Source of the DNA: Sorex araneus
Lineage: Eukaryota; Chordata; Mammalia; Eulipotyphla; Soricidae
Assembly: GCF_027595985.1 (NCBI RefSeq)
Contig: NC_073313.1
Location: 86,906,899 to 86,970,898 of the forward strand
Length of the DNA: 64,000 nt
Reading direction: 5' to 3'
In this document: in pieces, positions 32,301 through 47,300 of the stretch
How the letters are laid out: each line of letters opens with the position of its first letter
How positions within the stretch are numbered: position 1 is the stretch's first letter
Notes under the pieces: model-generated
What the model was told of the DNA's origin: nothing
Seen by the model: the letters and a program-made list of their open reading frames with translations, nothing else
Database searches by the model: none
Position numbers and translations under genes: made by a program

Positions 32301-35300
32301 TTTCTATCTCCTCCACAGTCTGAACTCTTTCTGGCCTCTGCATCAACAAGGGCTCTTCTTCCTCTTCTTCGGCAGGTTCCTGCCTCTGTGCTACTACAGC
32401 TGTTTCCTCTGAACTCTCTTTCGGCTTCTTGGAACGCCGTTTTCCCTTGTTGAGTTTCTCAGACAGTGCCTTTAATTCAGACAGCACCTCCTGGCTGCTA
32501 GAATCTGAGCAAACGAAAGCCATCAGCAAGGGAGGCTGGGGGTGGGAGTGGGCTGCTGGTGAAAGGGGCATTTTTTTACCGAGTGCACTCGACAGTGAGC
32601 ACTGGCTGAGCACCCACTGGCTGCAAAGGTGCAGAGGCAGTCCATGGAGGACAAATGGATGAAAGAAGCTTCCACTTTTTTTTCTTTTTCTTTTTATCAG
32701 GGCAGAGTGCGAACACAGTCCCCCACTACCACAAATTAGACAGTTGAGTTTCCCACATTTGGGGAAATCGCAGGGGTCAACACATCCGGAGTGCAATGGA
32801 TAAGCCTCGCCCTGGGAAAACCACCTACGTGATCATGGTATCTCCCCTGCCAGGTAAGTATAGAAGCTTCGACTTTCTGATCTCCTGGGGAGCTCACACA
32901 TCATAATCTAGCAACTAGCAGGTAATGGAGTTTAGTGGTTACAAAAACGGCAGGTTGGAAAGCACACGTCCCAGGTTCTATTCCCAGCTCAGCCAATGAA
33001 TCAGTTTAGCCGAAACGGTGGCTTCCCCTCTCTCTGTACAGTAAGAATTACTTGGGATGGTTGCCCCCAAATCTCCAATAAAAAATATGGGGGGTGAACG
33101 CTGTAGTGTTTAGAGGTTACTCATAGCTTAGAACTCACTCCTGGCCCTGCTTAGGGGACCACAGAGTACTCGGGAATCAAACTTGGGCTTCCTACAGTGC
33201 ACACAAAGCAGGTAAACTAGGATTGGAGAGACAGTACAATGGGTAAGGTGATTTGCCTTGCACATGGCTGACCCAGGTGTGATCTCTAAGCACAGAGCCA
33301 GGAGTAACCCCTGAACATCGCTGGGCGTGATTTCAATACAAAACAAAACAAATATGCATACTAGCCCTATGAGCTATCTCTCTCTCCCACCCTTTCCTTT
33401 TTCTTTAAGGGCCATTGCCTACGATGCTTGGCCCGGTAATTCATATGGTTCTCTGAGCCTGCCGGGAGTGATCCTTGAGTGCAGAGCAGGGAGTAAGGCC
33501 TGAGAACCATCAGTGTGGCCCCCAAACCAAAAACCAACAAAACCCAACAACCCCTTCCAAACCCAATAGCCAAAGCCATCTTGTTTGGTAAGCCCTGGCA
33601 GCACAGGGCTTACTCCTGGCAGAATCGGGGGATCTTATGAGATGCCAGGTATTGAACCTGGGTTGGCTGTGTGCAAGGCTAGTACCCTACCTGCTATACT
33701 ATTACACTAGCTCACCAAAACCTTTTAATGCATGACCTCTAAATAAAACGTCCTTGAAATGTATTATACTTTATAAAAACAGGACTGGAGCATAGCATAG
33801 CCGGTAGGGTGTTTATCTCACACGCAGCTGAGCCGGGTTTGATTCCTCTGTCCCTCTCGGAGAGCCCTGCAAGCTACTGAGAGTATCCCGCCTGCACAGC
33901 AGAGCCTGGCAAGCTCCCCGTGGCGTATTGGATATGCCAAAAACAGTAACAAGTCTCACAATGGAGACGTTATTGGTGCCTGCTTGAGCAAATCGATGAA
34001 CAGTGGGACGACAGTGCTACCATGCTATAAAAACAGACTTTCTATTTGCAGTTTGCACTGTCATTTCCTATCTGTAAAAACCTGATCCAAACTTCTTTCC
34101 TCTTAAAGCAGCATTTCATAATCTGCCACGAGGGAATCAAGGAACCTCACACTTTCTGGTCATCAGTCAACACTTAAGTATGAGGGGAGACACAGCAGTT
34201 CCACACATCTCAACTGTCCTTTGGGGTCTGAGACAGCACAGAAGGGAAGGCGCTTGCTTTGTGTGCAGCCACTTTGCCTGTGACCCTGATTCAATCTCTA
34301 GCACCACATATAGTTGGGTTCCCTGAATACTATCAGGGAGTCACTACAGCAGGGCCAGGAAGAGCTCCTGAGCCTGGCATGGTGTACCCCACCATCTCAA
34401 TACAACAAAGTCAAATGTCCTTTGCATGGGCTCAAGTCTCCTCCTTGCCCAAATTTATTTACTCTCTAGGTTTTGTTTTGGGGCCACACCCAGTAGTGCT
34501 CAGGGGTGACTCCTAGCTTTGCACCAGAATTACTCCCGTTGGTGCTCAGGGGACCAGAGGGGATGCCAGGGATCAAATCTGGGTAGGCTCTACTTGACCT
34601 ACCTGTCATACTCTCAATCCAACCTGTCTCTAGCTTTGGCTTGAAGTCGCTGTAATAAGTTACTCAGAGCTAGTCTTTGGGCACGTGTAGGTTTATTCTC
34701 CTTGGGTTGTGTTTCCTTGCTCATTTTATTGGGGTACAGACTTCCCAATATTTAGGGCACAATTTTCTGAATGTTTACGTACATGCTATTTATCCTCCAA
34801 GGACATTCAAATTCACTTTTCACACCAAAACCATTGCTCTCCACAGTTAGAGGACCAGCACATTTGAGAGGCTCAAGGGGATGCAGCAGGTCTGCCAAGG
34901 TCATTCAAGAGAATGCCCCCATGATCTTGGCCTGCAGGCCGCTCCCCAAAGTTCTCTTCTTAGTGAGACTGTTCATCATTTTAAGTCACAGGACGTTTCT
35001 GTCGAGATCCCTGTGTAAAGGTTCTACAATACTTTTGAAATAACAGCTCATTTCAAATTATTATTATTTTTTGCCATGGAAAAAAAAGTCTTGCAGTCAT
35101 CTAAATGCATTATTCCCATGGGAAACAGCATCAGCTCTGAGAGTTCTGTTCAGATAGCCAAGTGATGTTTGAATGTAGGTAGCTCCTTAGCAGGCTTCAT
35201 AACGGCCCTGCTTGGTTCCCAGAATGGCAGCTCTCTGACCTGTCTCCAGAGTGGCTAATCTTGCCAATACGAAATCTCTTCGAGAGAACGGGTAGGAGAT

Positions 35301-38300
35301 AAGACTTGACACATTGTACCTGAGCCCGGGGTAGCAATTTCCATTGACCATGTGCTTTGTGGAGCTCCTCATTCCTGCCATGGAACCTCTAACCACAAAT
35401 CGACTAGCAATTATGACATGCTAGAAATACTACTTGTATTTTCCTGTCTTTAATTTTTTAAATTTAATTTATTTTAATTTATATTTTTATTTTAATTTAA
35501 ATGAACTGGAGCGATAGCATAGAGGGTAAGGCATTTGCCTTGCATGTGGCTGACCTGGGTTCGATTCCTCTGTCCTTCTCGGAGAGGCCGGCAAGCTACC
35601 AAGAGTATCTCCCCCGTAGGGGCTGGAGAGATAGCACAGCGGGTAGGGCGTTTGCCTTGCACGCGGCCGACCCGGGTTCAAATCCCAGCATCCCATATGG
35701 TCCCCTGAGCACGGCCAGGGGTAATTCCTGAGTGCAGAGCCAGGAGTAACCCCTGTGCATTGCCAGATGTGACCCAAAAAAGCAAAAAAAAAAAAAAAAA
35801 AGAGTATCTCCCACGTACAACAGAGCCCAGCAAGCTCCCCATGGCATATTCAATATGCCAAAAATAGTAACAAGTCTCACAATGGAGACATTACTGGTGC
35901 CCACTTGAGCAAATCGATGAACAACAGGGATAACAGTGCGACAGTGCAGTGCATTTTAATTTAAATGGTTGTGGGGGCCACACCCAATGATGCTGGGGAT
36001 TGAACCCAAGGCCTTTTTGGCCACATCCTGGGCCCACTTCTGTAAAAAAAAAATGGCAGAGATTCAAAGATGTTGCAAAAGGCCTCAAAACCTACCTCTG
36101 CACCTGGGGTCTGAATAGGTTTTCAGATTCGCCACCCCACTGAGTGCAGAGACCTCTCTGGTGTAGACCTCCCTGGTGTAGGTACCAGTACTGGCACTGC
36201 TGCTCTTACTTCAAGGCTGACAGTTGTACTTTGCTGGAGAGTGAGCGACCAAGAGCAGAAAATTGTGCCGATGGGCCAGACAGTACAGCAACTAGGGTGC
36301 ATGCCCCACGTTCTGGCATCACCCCCATCTCCCAAGCGTTGTTAGCTACAAGTCTGGTGGTCCCCAGGATTCCCAGGATGGCCTGAGAAGTCCCAGCACC
36401 ACAGAACCTGAACAGTATTGCACGCTCAGCATTGCATGCTCAGTGCTAGCCCCTGGGCACCACTTGGAAGGTGCCCATCCCAAAACAAGGTGCCTATACA
36501 TTGTGGGCATGTAAAGCAGGTAGTGTTTGCCTTGCATGTGGCTGTCCTGTATGCTCCCCCATGTACTAATTCCTGAGCACAGAGCCAGGGATAAGCCCTG
36601 AGCATTGAAGGGTCTGACCCCAACCCACCCCAAATTAACATACACTGCAGAGGCCTGGACAATGTCTATACATCCTATTACAGCTTCCCAGAAAAAGTTC
36701 TGAAGAATCTGTTTTCTCTTCAGTCACCTACGACCCTTTCTCTAAGTACCTACATGCCAGTAACTCTGTGGTGTGGTGTGTGGGTGGACACGGATTTCTT
36801 CTCACCACTCACCCCCATCCTTCTGGCGCCATGAAACTCACCTTTCGTTGCTTGGCTACCCACTGCTTCAGTGCCATTGCTGAGCTCAGCCTTTTGCCTG
36901 AGCAATCGCCTTTCCTCACATTCCTGCAACATAATTTCTTCCACCGCCACTGGTGTTTCTTCTTCTTCCTCGCTCTCAGAAGCCTCCTGTACCACGGGCT
37001 CGGAAATTGGTTCTGGGGCATTCTGGATGTCCTTCTCTTCTGTGTCACCTGGGCGTCTCTTGAGCATCCAGGGGTTTGGCCCAATTCCATTCTGCTGTGC
37101 CTCATTCACTGTATTGGGAACTAGGAGCTCCCCGGCTTCCTCCACAACACACTCTTCCTCCACCACCTCCTCCTCCTCCCCTTCCGAGGCTACCTGGAGT
37201 TTCTGTGTCAGTTCTTTGTTCTTGGCCAATTGCTCCTGCATGGCCTGGCGAGCCTGGAGGAAGGAGCCACAAGAGAAGAGTGTCTGGTCATTAGTGGCCA
37301 CAACCTTTCCTAGCTTGTTGCTCAAAGCTGTCTCCTCTCTCAACTGGACTGAAGTATTTCACACTGGTGCCTGTTATTGACACTGCAAGTACACCGCTGT
37401 AGCTGTGCAACAAACAGAAGGCATATTTTTTGTTTTCTAGAAACTGATATGTGTGTGTGTGTTTTCTTCCTTTTTTTATAAAATTTAATTTATTTACTTA
37501 TTTTGGTTTTTGGTCCACAGCCAGCAATGCTCAGGGGTTACTCCTGGCTATGCACTCAGGAATTTCTCCTGGAGTGCCTGGAGGGGTGCTGGGGATTGAA
37601 CGTGGGCTGACTGCATGCAAGGCAAGCACCCTCCCCGCTGTACTATTACACCAGATGCTGTTTTTTTTAAGCTCCTCCCAGGCCAGGGAGTTAGCTCATG
37701 GGTTGGGGTGCAGGTGTTGCACACGAAAGGCCTGAATTCAATCTCCTGAGCACTCAGCAGGCTTAGGAAATCCCTCTCCAGAAGCTTCTCTCCTTTGCGG
37801 GATGGGCTTACTTTCGATGCACTTTTTCTTCGATCTCTCTTTTTTCACCCTCTCACTTTCCTCTCTGCCTCAGAGATTTCCCTGGTACCTTTCTAGTTCC
37901 CTGGGTTTTCATTCCTCACGACTTTTTCCTCAACTCTGTTTCAGCTAGCATCCTTCTGGATTGATTTTCCCTTATTTACTCCAATCCCATCTCTTCTTTC
38001 ATCCCATGGTGTCTTACCTCCAGGTCATATTTGGCCATTATTGCCTTTGATTTTGCCCATTTCCCACTGTTCTGGTGCTTAAGACTCATTCGCTCCTGGA
38101 AAGAAAGGGCAGAGGGAAGTGAGATGCACATCATTTTTCTGGGGAAAGTGGGTCCCTGGGGGTTGGGTTTGAGAGCCAGACTTACCATCATCCGGGCCTT
38201 TTCAATCTTTTCCAGTTCTTCCAGAGCTGCACCAGGATCGACCTTCTGCAACCTCTCAAATTCTTTTAGGGTTGTCTTGGCTTTCTCTTTCTTCAGCAGT

Positions 38301-41300
38301 TTATGATACCTATAAGGGTATGAGGGAAAAGATTTAGCTCCAACACTGAGGCCACCTACAAAAGTGACCCAAGGGGTTTCCCAATGCAAGATCTAGCATG
38401 GACATTGCAGAGCTAACTGGCCTGGAGAGACTCAACTCAGGACCTGAGAGATGGAAAGGACTCAGCCCCTAAAATCCCCAGGGGCAGCCCTCTATAGAGC
38501 CAAGAGTACCCTTTGCTGCTATAGCACAAGGAAGCCCTACTGGCCTTAACGCTTACAGAGTTTCAAACTCGTTCTGCAGAACTACCCTCCGATTCTGGAA
38601 AGGTGAGAAAGTAATTAAACAGTCCTCTTTTGCAGTTAAACTCAAGAGGAGAGAGCTCCCCTGAAACAGGCAAACACTGACAAGGTTCATGCAGCACAAA
38701 CAAAAGACTAGTTAGTCACTGCACTTCTTTGGGACCTCTTGCTTGGTATGGTCCTAAGGACTTGTAATTAGTCACATCACTTTCTTCCGCAGACCCGAAG
38801 ACCATCAGGGCCTCCTTACTTTTTGCTTTTGATTTTCTTCTCTCTTCGGGCCTTGGCCTCATAGTAGGACTGTAGGGCCCGGGCCCTCTGAAGCTCTGCG
38901 CGCCGCATCTTAACCTACAACAGATGCCATTCACAGTCATTCCGGGGCTTGAGGGTCAAGGGCAGGAGAAACCACACATGCTTGAATGTATGCAAGGGCC
39001 TACCCAACTTACCTCTTCCAGGCTCATGGCTTTCAAGGAGGCCTTTTCCTTGGGTGTCAGCAAAGGATCGGTCAATGGCTGCTTGTTCTTATGAAGGAGA
39101 CTAAATACTTCTTGTTCCAGGGGAGTTCTTGCCTTTGGGTGTGTATGAAACAAGTTTAAACACATACTCATAAAACAGTGGGTAAGGTTCTAGACTTGCG
39201 TACTGACACTAAAATGCCTATTTTCCTAAGCACCGCCAGGAGTGGTCCCTGAGCACAGAGCTGGGAGTAGGCCCTAAACACTGCTGGGGGTGGTCCACTC
39301 CCCCACATTCTTTCTTTATAATTTATTTTTTCAAAAAAAAATTTAATGGTGAATCACCACGAGGTACAGTTACAGACTTACAAACTTTGGTGTTTGCATT
39401 TCAGTCATACAATGATCGAGTACCCATTCTTCCACCAGTGCCCATTCTCCATCACCAATGATCCCAGTATCCCTCCTACCACCCCCACCCCATCCCCCAA
39501 CCCCGCCCCTGTGGCAGGGCATTCCCCTTTGTTCTCTCTCTCCTTTTGGGTGTTGTGGTTTGCAATAGAGGCATTGAATGGCCATTGTTTTCGATCTATA
39601 GTCTACTTTCGGCACACATCTCCCAACCTGAGCAGGTCCTGCAAACACCCTTTACTTGGTGTTCCCTTCTCTATCTGAGCTGTCTTTTCCCTCAGCATGT
39701 GAGGCCGGCTTCCAAGCCATGGAGCAATCTTCCTGGTACTTATTTCTACTATTCTTGGGTGTCAGTCTCCTATTCTGTTACTTTATATTCCATAGATGCC
39801 ACTCCCTTACATTCTATGAGTCTCTAGGCATACTCCCACAGCTATCCCTCTTTATAGTCCCATGACATTTATGTCCAGGTCACTGGAACTACAGATTGTA
39901 TAGCTTTATGTCATGGTTACTAGAACTACACATTGGAGAGGACAGGTACAGCAAGAGAAGCAGGTTCTAGTAGATAAAACCTTCTTTTTTTTTGCTTTTT
40001 GGGTCACACCTAGCAATGCACACGGGTTACTAATGGCTCATGCACTCAGGAATTACTCCTGGTGGTGCTCAGAGGACCATATGGGATGCTGGGATTTGAA
40101 CCTGGGTTGGCTGTGTGCAAGGCAGACGCCCTACCTGCTGTGCTATCACTCCAGTCCCAGATAAAACATTCTTTGATTAATACATAAAACCAAGCATCAT
40201 TTTCTTCTTGAATTGAAACAGGCAGCTCTTGAGGTAAATGCTAGCAGGCCAGACGAACAGTGCCAGATTAGTTTTCAAGGGCAAAATGATCCTGCGATTA
40301 CTGTGTATATTCAAAATACCTATTACTCAACACAGTGTAGACTTAACACAACTATAGTCTGCTGCTACAAATCACTTGTATGTATTGTTGGTTCTCATTC
40401 ACTACTGAAGAAAAGCAACAACCATCTTTAGGAACATATTACAAGAGAGTCTATAGCAGTGTGTTTTTCCCCCCTGTGCCCAAAAGGACATTGCCTTCGA
40501 AATTATGAATTTTATGCAATCAGCTTGCTTCCTAAAAGCTTTACTCTAGTCATTTTCTTTTTCATTTATTTATTTATTTATTATTTATTACTATTTTTGG
40601 CCGCCACACCTGACAATGCTCAGAGGTTATTCTTGGACTGCTTGGGGGGGACCATATGGGATGCCAGGGATTGAACGCGGGTTGACCACATGGAAGGTAT
40701 GCACTCTACCCACTGAACTATCTCCCCTTATATCTTTAAAAATGTTTGAGCCGGGGCTGGAGTGACAGCATAGCGGGTAGGGCGTTTGCCTTGCACGCGG
40801 CTGACCCGGGTTCAAATCCCAGCATCCCATATGGTCCCCCGAGCACCGCCAGGAGTAATTCCTGAGTGCAGGGCTGAAGGGACCATTTGGGGTGCTGGGG
40901 ATCCAACCCGGGTTGGACGTGTGCAAAGCAAGCACTCTACCCACTGTGTACTAATTCTCCAGCTCCAAGTCTTAGTCCTTTTCCACGACTGGACCCACTT
41001 CCTCAGCTTCTAGTGAACTAGGTATGATAGGTAGCATCTGCATGTATGAGACAAATGGGCTGAACCAGTTACTTAACATGTCACACTAAAGACCCCTTCT
41101 GCAGGTTGACTGATATTGTGAAGACGGTCCAGCTAATCAGGCTGATAGTCAGGTCTATTCTGGCAAGAAGGTGTCCCAGGCAGCAGAGCCAGTTAGAAAT
41201 CTCATACACATCATAGGTGGTTTCCTCAATAGCCAAATATATCACGGTCAGTATTAAACGAACAAACATCTGGGCAAATGCACCAACACTCACCATCACA

Positions 41301-44300
41301 CACCACATGGCACTAATGACAGAACCACAAACCTATTCTATTGAATAGTAAAGGTGCATGTTCTTCTGCTTTGAGTAGCTGCATCCATCACAGGATACAA
41401 AATGCTTTCTATTACAATGTTGTAATCTCCCTCCAATTCAATTCACAAACATTTATTGATTGCAGCTACATTCCAGGCACTTGTGCAAGGTGCTAAGAAT
41501 ACACAATTGAGATCATTCCTGTCCTCATAGTGCTCACAGCTTTTGAAAGGAAAGAGACATATGTACTACTGATATAACATGATCCACAGGACCCCATAGG
41601 AGCTATTATGGGGAAAGGATATTTTAATTCTGACAGGAGGGTGAGGCTTGGGGGAGGGAAAAATTTTTTTTTTTGCTTTTTGGGTCATACCTGGCGACGC
41701 ACAGGGGTTACTCCTGGCTCTGCACTCAGGAATTACTCCTGACGGTGCTCAGGGGACCATATGGGATGCTGGGGATCTAACCCGGGTCAGCCGCATGCAA
41801 GGCAAATGCCCTACCCACTGTGCTATCGCTCCAGCCCCGGGAAAAAATTTTTGAACTAAGCCTTGAGGCAAAAGCACTATTCTATAAGGAGGGAGGCAGA
41901 AGCCCAGTAGGAAGATGGGTATAAAACAACAACTCCGGTATCTGAAAAGGAATTGTAAGTGTAAAAGAACGTGTTGTCCAGAGTGGTTAAAATGTTATGT
42001 GCTTCCATTTTATTTTAGAAAGTCCTGAGTTTATGAAGGATTTTAAGTGATGACCAGTTTGGGATTCTGGAAAGAAAATCCTGGTGATTGTGTATGCTCA
42101 ACGGTTAGATGTCAAGTACCAAATGAATGAAGATAAAAACCTGGAGAACTCTGGTACCTGAGAGCTATTATGAAGAGTGCATTGACAAGTTTACACAGTG
42201 CGGGCTTGAAGGGCTGGAAGTTCTAGAATCAGCTGAGAATTCCAACCTAAGTGACAGAAACATGGAGTTTTGTTGGTGATGGGAGTTACAGAATAAAGGC
42301 AGTGGCAGTGTGTGTGTGTGGGGGGGGTGTCAGGGGAGGCGGGGGGGTTCCAGAGAAAGAAAATGCCAGGTTTGTTTGAGTGTGCAAAGTTGAAGGTGCA
42401 TAAGGAAAACCTAGCTGATGCCTGCTAGTCATATGAAAATGGGGCTGTAGCTATGAGGTGGATGACAGTGATCTGTAACATATACAGATGAGTGGCAAAA
42501 AGTCATGAAATCTGGGCTGGAGAGGAGGTGGGCTGGAGGTGAGGTGGGAGTGCCTACCTTGTATGCAACCAACTCTGGTTTGATTCCCAGCACTACACAC
42601 AATCCCCAAAGTATGCCAGGAATGATCCCTGAGCAGAGCTGAGAGTTTCATCTGAGCACAGAGTCAGGAGTAAGCCATGAAGCACAGCCAGGTGTGGCCC
42701 ACCCACCCAGTCCTGGAAAAAGAGCATGGAATTTACAAAGCAAGAATAAAAAGAACTAAGGTCAGTTAGATTTAAAAAATCAGGAGCACAGGGCTGGCGC
42801 GATAGTGCAGTGGGTAAGGTGTTTGCCTTGCATGGAGCCAACCTGGTTTCAATCCTGGGCACTCCATATGGTCTCCTGAGCCCACCAGGAATGATCCCTG
42901 ACTGCAGAGCCAGCAGTAAGCCCTGAGAGCAACCAGGTGTGGTTCAACCACTGTCCCTCCCGAAAGAATCAGGAGCATGATACCCTATGAATAACAGTAT
43001 TGTACAGCGGGTAGGGTGTTTGCCTTGCACATGGCTGACCCGGGTTCGATTCCAAGTATCTCATATGGTCCTCTGAGCTTCGCCAGGGGTGATTCCTGAG
43101 TGCAGAACCAGGAGTAACCCCTGTGCATTGCCAGCTGTGACCCATAAAGCAAAAAAAAAAAGAAAAAGAAAAATGAATAACAGTATTGTAAACTACAGAG
43201 CCTGAAAAAAGAAAAAAGGCACCTATCATAGAGTCAGGGAAAGGGGTGGAAGGGAAACTGGGGGCACTGGTGGAGGGAAGTGGGCAACGGCGAAGGGACT
43301 GGTGTTCGAACGCCAGTCCAACATTTGTCCCTGGAAGGAGAGGTTTTGATACATGTTAGGTTAAGAATGTCAAATACAGTGGAGGCTTGGAGGACTTGAA
43401 ATCTGGTGATTCAGCAGCCCCCTCTATTGAGAGGTTCTACCAGGGGAGTAGGGAAGGTGAAAAACAGACAGCAGTGGAGCCCAACTTTTCCCAAAGCACA
43501 TTCTTTTTGATGGTCCAGAGTGATGACATAGCAGGTAGAGCGTGTCTTGTATGTGGCCAACCCAGGTTCGACCCTCAGTGTCCCCTATGGCCCTCAACCA
43601 CCACCAGAAGTAATTCCCGAGTGCAGAACCAGTAGCAAGTCCTGAGGATTGCTGGGTGTAGCCCCCAAACAAAACATTTCCACATGGTAAAGTTTGCTTC
43701 ATTTTCAAATAAAGTTTAAAACAGAGGTGTTTCTTTTTGTTTGTTTGTTTTGGGGTCACACCTTGTGGGGTTCAGGAGAGCGCATGTGATGCTGGGGATG
43801 GAGCCAGGGTCTGCTATATTTAAAGTGAGCACTTTAACTTTGATACTATCTCTCTGGCCCAATTTATTTTATTTTTAGGGGATGTAGCGGTAGTAGCGCG
43901 TCAGTGTGTTTCTCTTGCATGCAGCCCACCGGGGTTCAATCCGCAGCATCCCACATGGTTCCTGGAACACTGCATGGAATAATTCCTGAGTGCAGAGCCA
44001 GGAGTAATCCCTGAGCATCTCTGGGTATGGCCCAAAACCAACAAAAAACCTTTTATTTTAAATAAAATTTGAGTTTAGAATAGCTCAAACAGATTAATTA
44101 TTTTTTCAGGGTCTTTTTTGGGGGGAGGGGGTGCATACCAAGTGCCAGTTGGGGGCTATCCTGGCCTCTGTGCTCAGAAGTGACCCTAGTACTCAAGGGA
44201 CTATATGCAGTGCCAGGGATCTGACTAGGTATAGGCCACAAGCAAGGCAAGCACTTTAATGCCTGTAGCATCTCTACGTTTCCTTTACAACCTTTAAGCA

Positions 44301-47300
44301 ACTAGCATTTAGAGCTAGAAAGATAAAACAGGGGTTAGGGCCGTTGCCTGCACACAGCAGACCCTGATTCAGTCGCTGGCATCGCATGTTCTCCCAAGCA
44401 CAGCTCATAGTGATCCCTGAGCAGAGATGGAAACAGCCCCTCCACACCACCAAACATGGCCCCAAACAAAGACTAACATTTACTGTGAATCTCCAGTCGG
44501 TAGATACTTGTTGCTGTCTCCAGCAATGGAAACTCCAGCCCCTTTTGGGGGTGCATAAGGAGAAACTAAGGTTTGGGGGAGAACACTTTTGGGGAATGCC
44601 AGGATAGACTGCTCGTGGGGGAAAGCAGCGAGAGGATGGGAAACTTTCCATCGTGCCACTGATAGCACCTTGCAGTTTAACAAATGCCCTCTCATGCTCT
44701 TTTAATTCTTCTCAACTAGAGCCGAATGGTATCTCCAGAAGCCCAATCAAAACTACAGGGAAGACTTTTTAAATTCATAATCTCCTGCAACATGAGTCTA
44801 TTAGTTGTCCTTGATTCGTCCCAATCTGAAGGTATAACAGGAACAACTAGGAGATGCCAGCCAGAAAAACCCTCTCTGACTTAAACTATTTCCTTATTTC
44901 TAAGGACCATGCTGGTAAAATTCTTCAAAAACCAAATCTTAGGGCTGGAGCAATAGTACAATGGGTAGGGCATTTGCCTTGCGTGTGCCCAACCTGCATC
45001 ACACTTCTGGCATCCCATATGGTTCCCCAAGCTCTGCCAGGAGTAATTCCTGAGCACACAGCTAGGAATAATGACTGAGCATTGCCTAGGTGCAGCCCTA
45101 AAACAAAAACAAACCATACCTGAAAACTTAAGAGGACTGGAGAAATAGTATAGTGGATAGGGCACTTGCCTTGCACATGGCTGGCCCAAGTTTGATCCCT
45201 AGAACTCTATTAACAGTCCCTTGAGCGTGCCAGGTTGCAGAGCCAGGAATATGCCCTGAGCACTGCTGGGTGTGGCCCCAAAATTAAAAACAAAAAGTAA
45301 AAAAACACAAAAAAATGGCAAAACAGATTCAACAGAGAGTACTCTGGGATGGAGCAATAGTACAGCAGATAGGGCACTTGCCTCACATACGACTGACCTG
45401 GTTTCAATCCATAGCACCCCACACTGTGCCCCAGCCCCACCAGAAGTGATCCCTAAATGCAGAGCCAGGAGGATGCCCTGAGCATTGCTGGGTGTGACTC
45501 CCCGCAAACTGTAGATCAGTCTCTCCTGCACGGGCATTCTGGGAGAGCAGACGCTGTGTCTGCAACGCAAACACTGTATCTGCTGTACCATCATTACTAC
45601 TGCCTTTACATCTCTTTTAACAGCCAACTCTGCAGTCTCCTGCCATCTCTAAGATTACACTGAAAAATTAAGGCATGGAACAGCCTGAAGCAGCACACTG
45701 CTACTTTTTTGGGGGGAGGTGGTGGTAGTTGAGTCCACACTGGGTGGTACTCAGGGCCTGTTCCTGGCTTTGAACTGAGGCATGACCCATTGCAGTCCGG
45801 AGATCCTACCTGGTGTTAGAGACCAAACTAAGGTTGCCACATGCAGGGCAAATCCCAAACCCTCTGTGCAACCTTTCTGGCTATATGACACTGTCACTGT
45901 CATCCCGTTGCTCATCGATTTGCTCGAGCGGGCACCATTAACAGTCTCCATTGTGAGGCTTGTTACTGTTCTTGGCATATCAAATATGCCACGGGTAGCT
46001 TGCCAGACTCTGCCGTGCGGGCAAGATACTCTCGGTAGCTTGCCGGGCTCTCCGAGAGGGGCGGAGGAACTGAACCCGAGTCGGCCGCGTGCACTATATT
46101 AAATGTTTTAGTTATTCCATTATATGCATACACTCTATTTTAGCGTGGTATTCCTTTACAAGCAAACCCTGAGTTCTGCTGCTCATCTATCCCCGCACCA
46201 AGGCAGGCATAGCTCAGGTTGCCAGGTTCCTGGATCAAGGTCAAAAAGGCGACCTGAATCGCTGTTTAAAAACCTGAGTCGGAAAAAGAAACCGTCGTGC
46301 TGGCGCTCAGGTTTTAACACAAAACCACGGAAAGAACCAAGGGTCGCACGCTAGACCGATGATCCAGGGTGACTTCGGAGCTACCTTGGCTGGCATTACC
46401 TGGGTGACGGTGAATCTTGTGAGCACCCCACCCTCTCTCTGCCCAGCTCTGCTCCCTGCCTCGCCTCAACGATGGCAGCTGGAATTTTGGCTTCAGACTG
46501 GACAACCTCTCACCTTCCAAGGTCCAGTTGGCTGGGGGCGGGGCTGCACTCACCTTCCAGCCACCAAGCACATGTTCAATTGGCGCAAAGCTTGATGGTT
46601 CGTTGCCCAGGGGGAACACCAGCTGCTTTGCCTGCCGGTTCTTTTGGACAATGGGATCCCATTTGGACAGGACTTTTGAGGTTTTACTGAATGCGACTTC
46701 TCTGTGGATCTGAAATCAGCAGAATACACAAAGGGCGAGGATCGTTTAAAATGAGGCAGTAAACTTAAAGGACTAGCAGGAGATTGGGAGGCAATGTTTC
46801 ATGGCCCAAGAATTAGGATGCCAGGGTAGTCCTTGTGCACTTTCCAGAACACCCCTTTCCCCTCCTGGATTAGTTTTAAGCTGTTCAATGTCCATCACAG
46901 CGTCCTCTCTCCGAATCTCAGGCTCCCCATTTTACCTTCTTTTCTTACCCAATCTTTCCCTTTCATCCCCTTATAAAAGCCAGTGTCCCTGGAACTCACC
47001 CGCTGAACCTCTTCTTTGCTAAGGGGTAACTCCACAGTCTTCTTTGCTTTGACTCTATTCAGTTGCTTTTTCACAGTGGCCAATGAGGATGAAGTTTTAA
47101 TGGGCTCCAGCAGATCTGAAAGCACCAGCTTTTCTCCTGATCCTAGAGAAAGGTCAAACTTTCTGGTTAGACTGCAGGCATAAAGGGTAAGGAATCCTCC
47201 ATAGCAAATGCTGGCAGCCAAGGCGATGTGTGGCGAAGTAGGAATCATTCCCTTACTTCAGTCACTAGACATGAGTGATACCAGGGCCCAGACTGTTACT

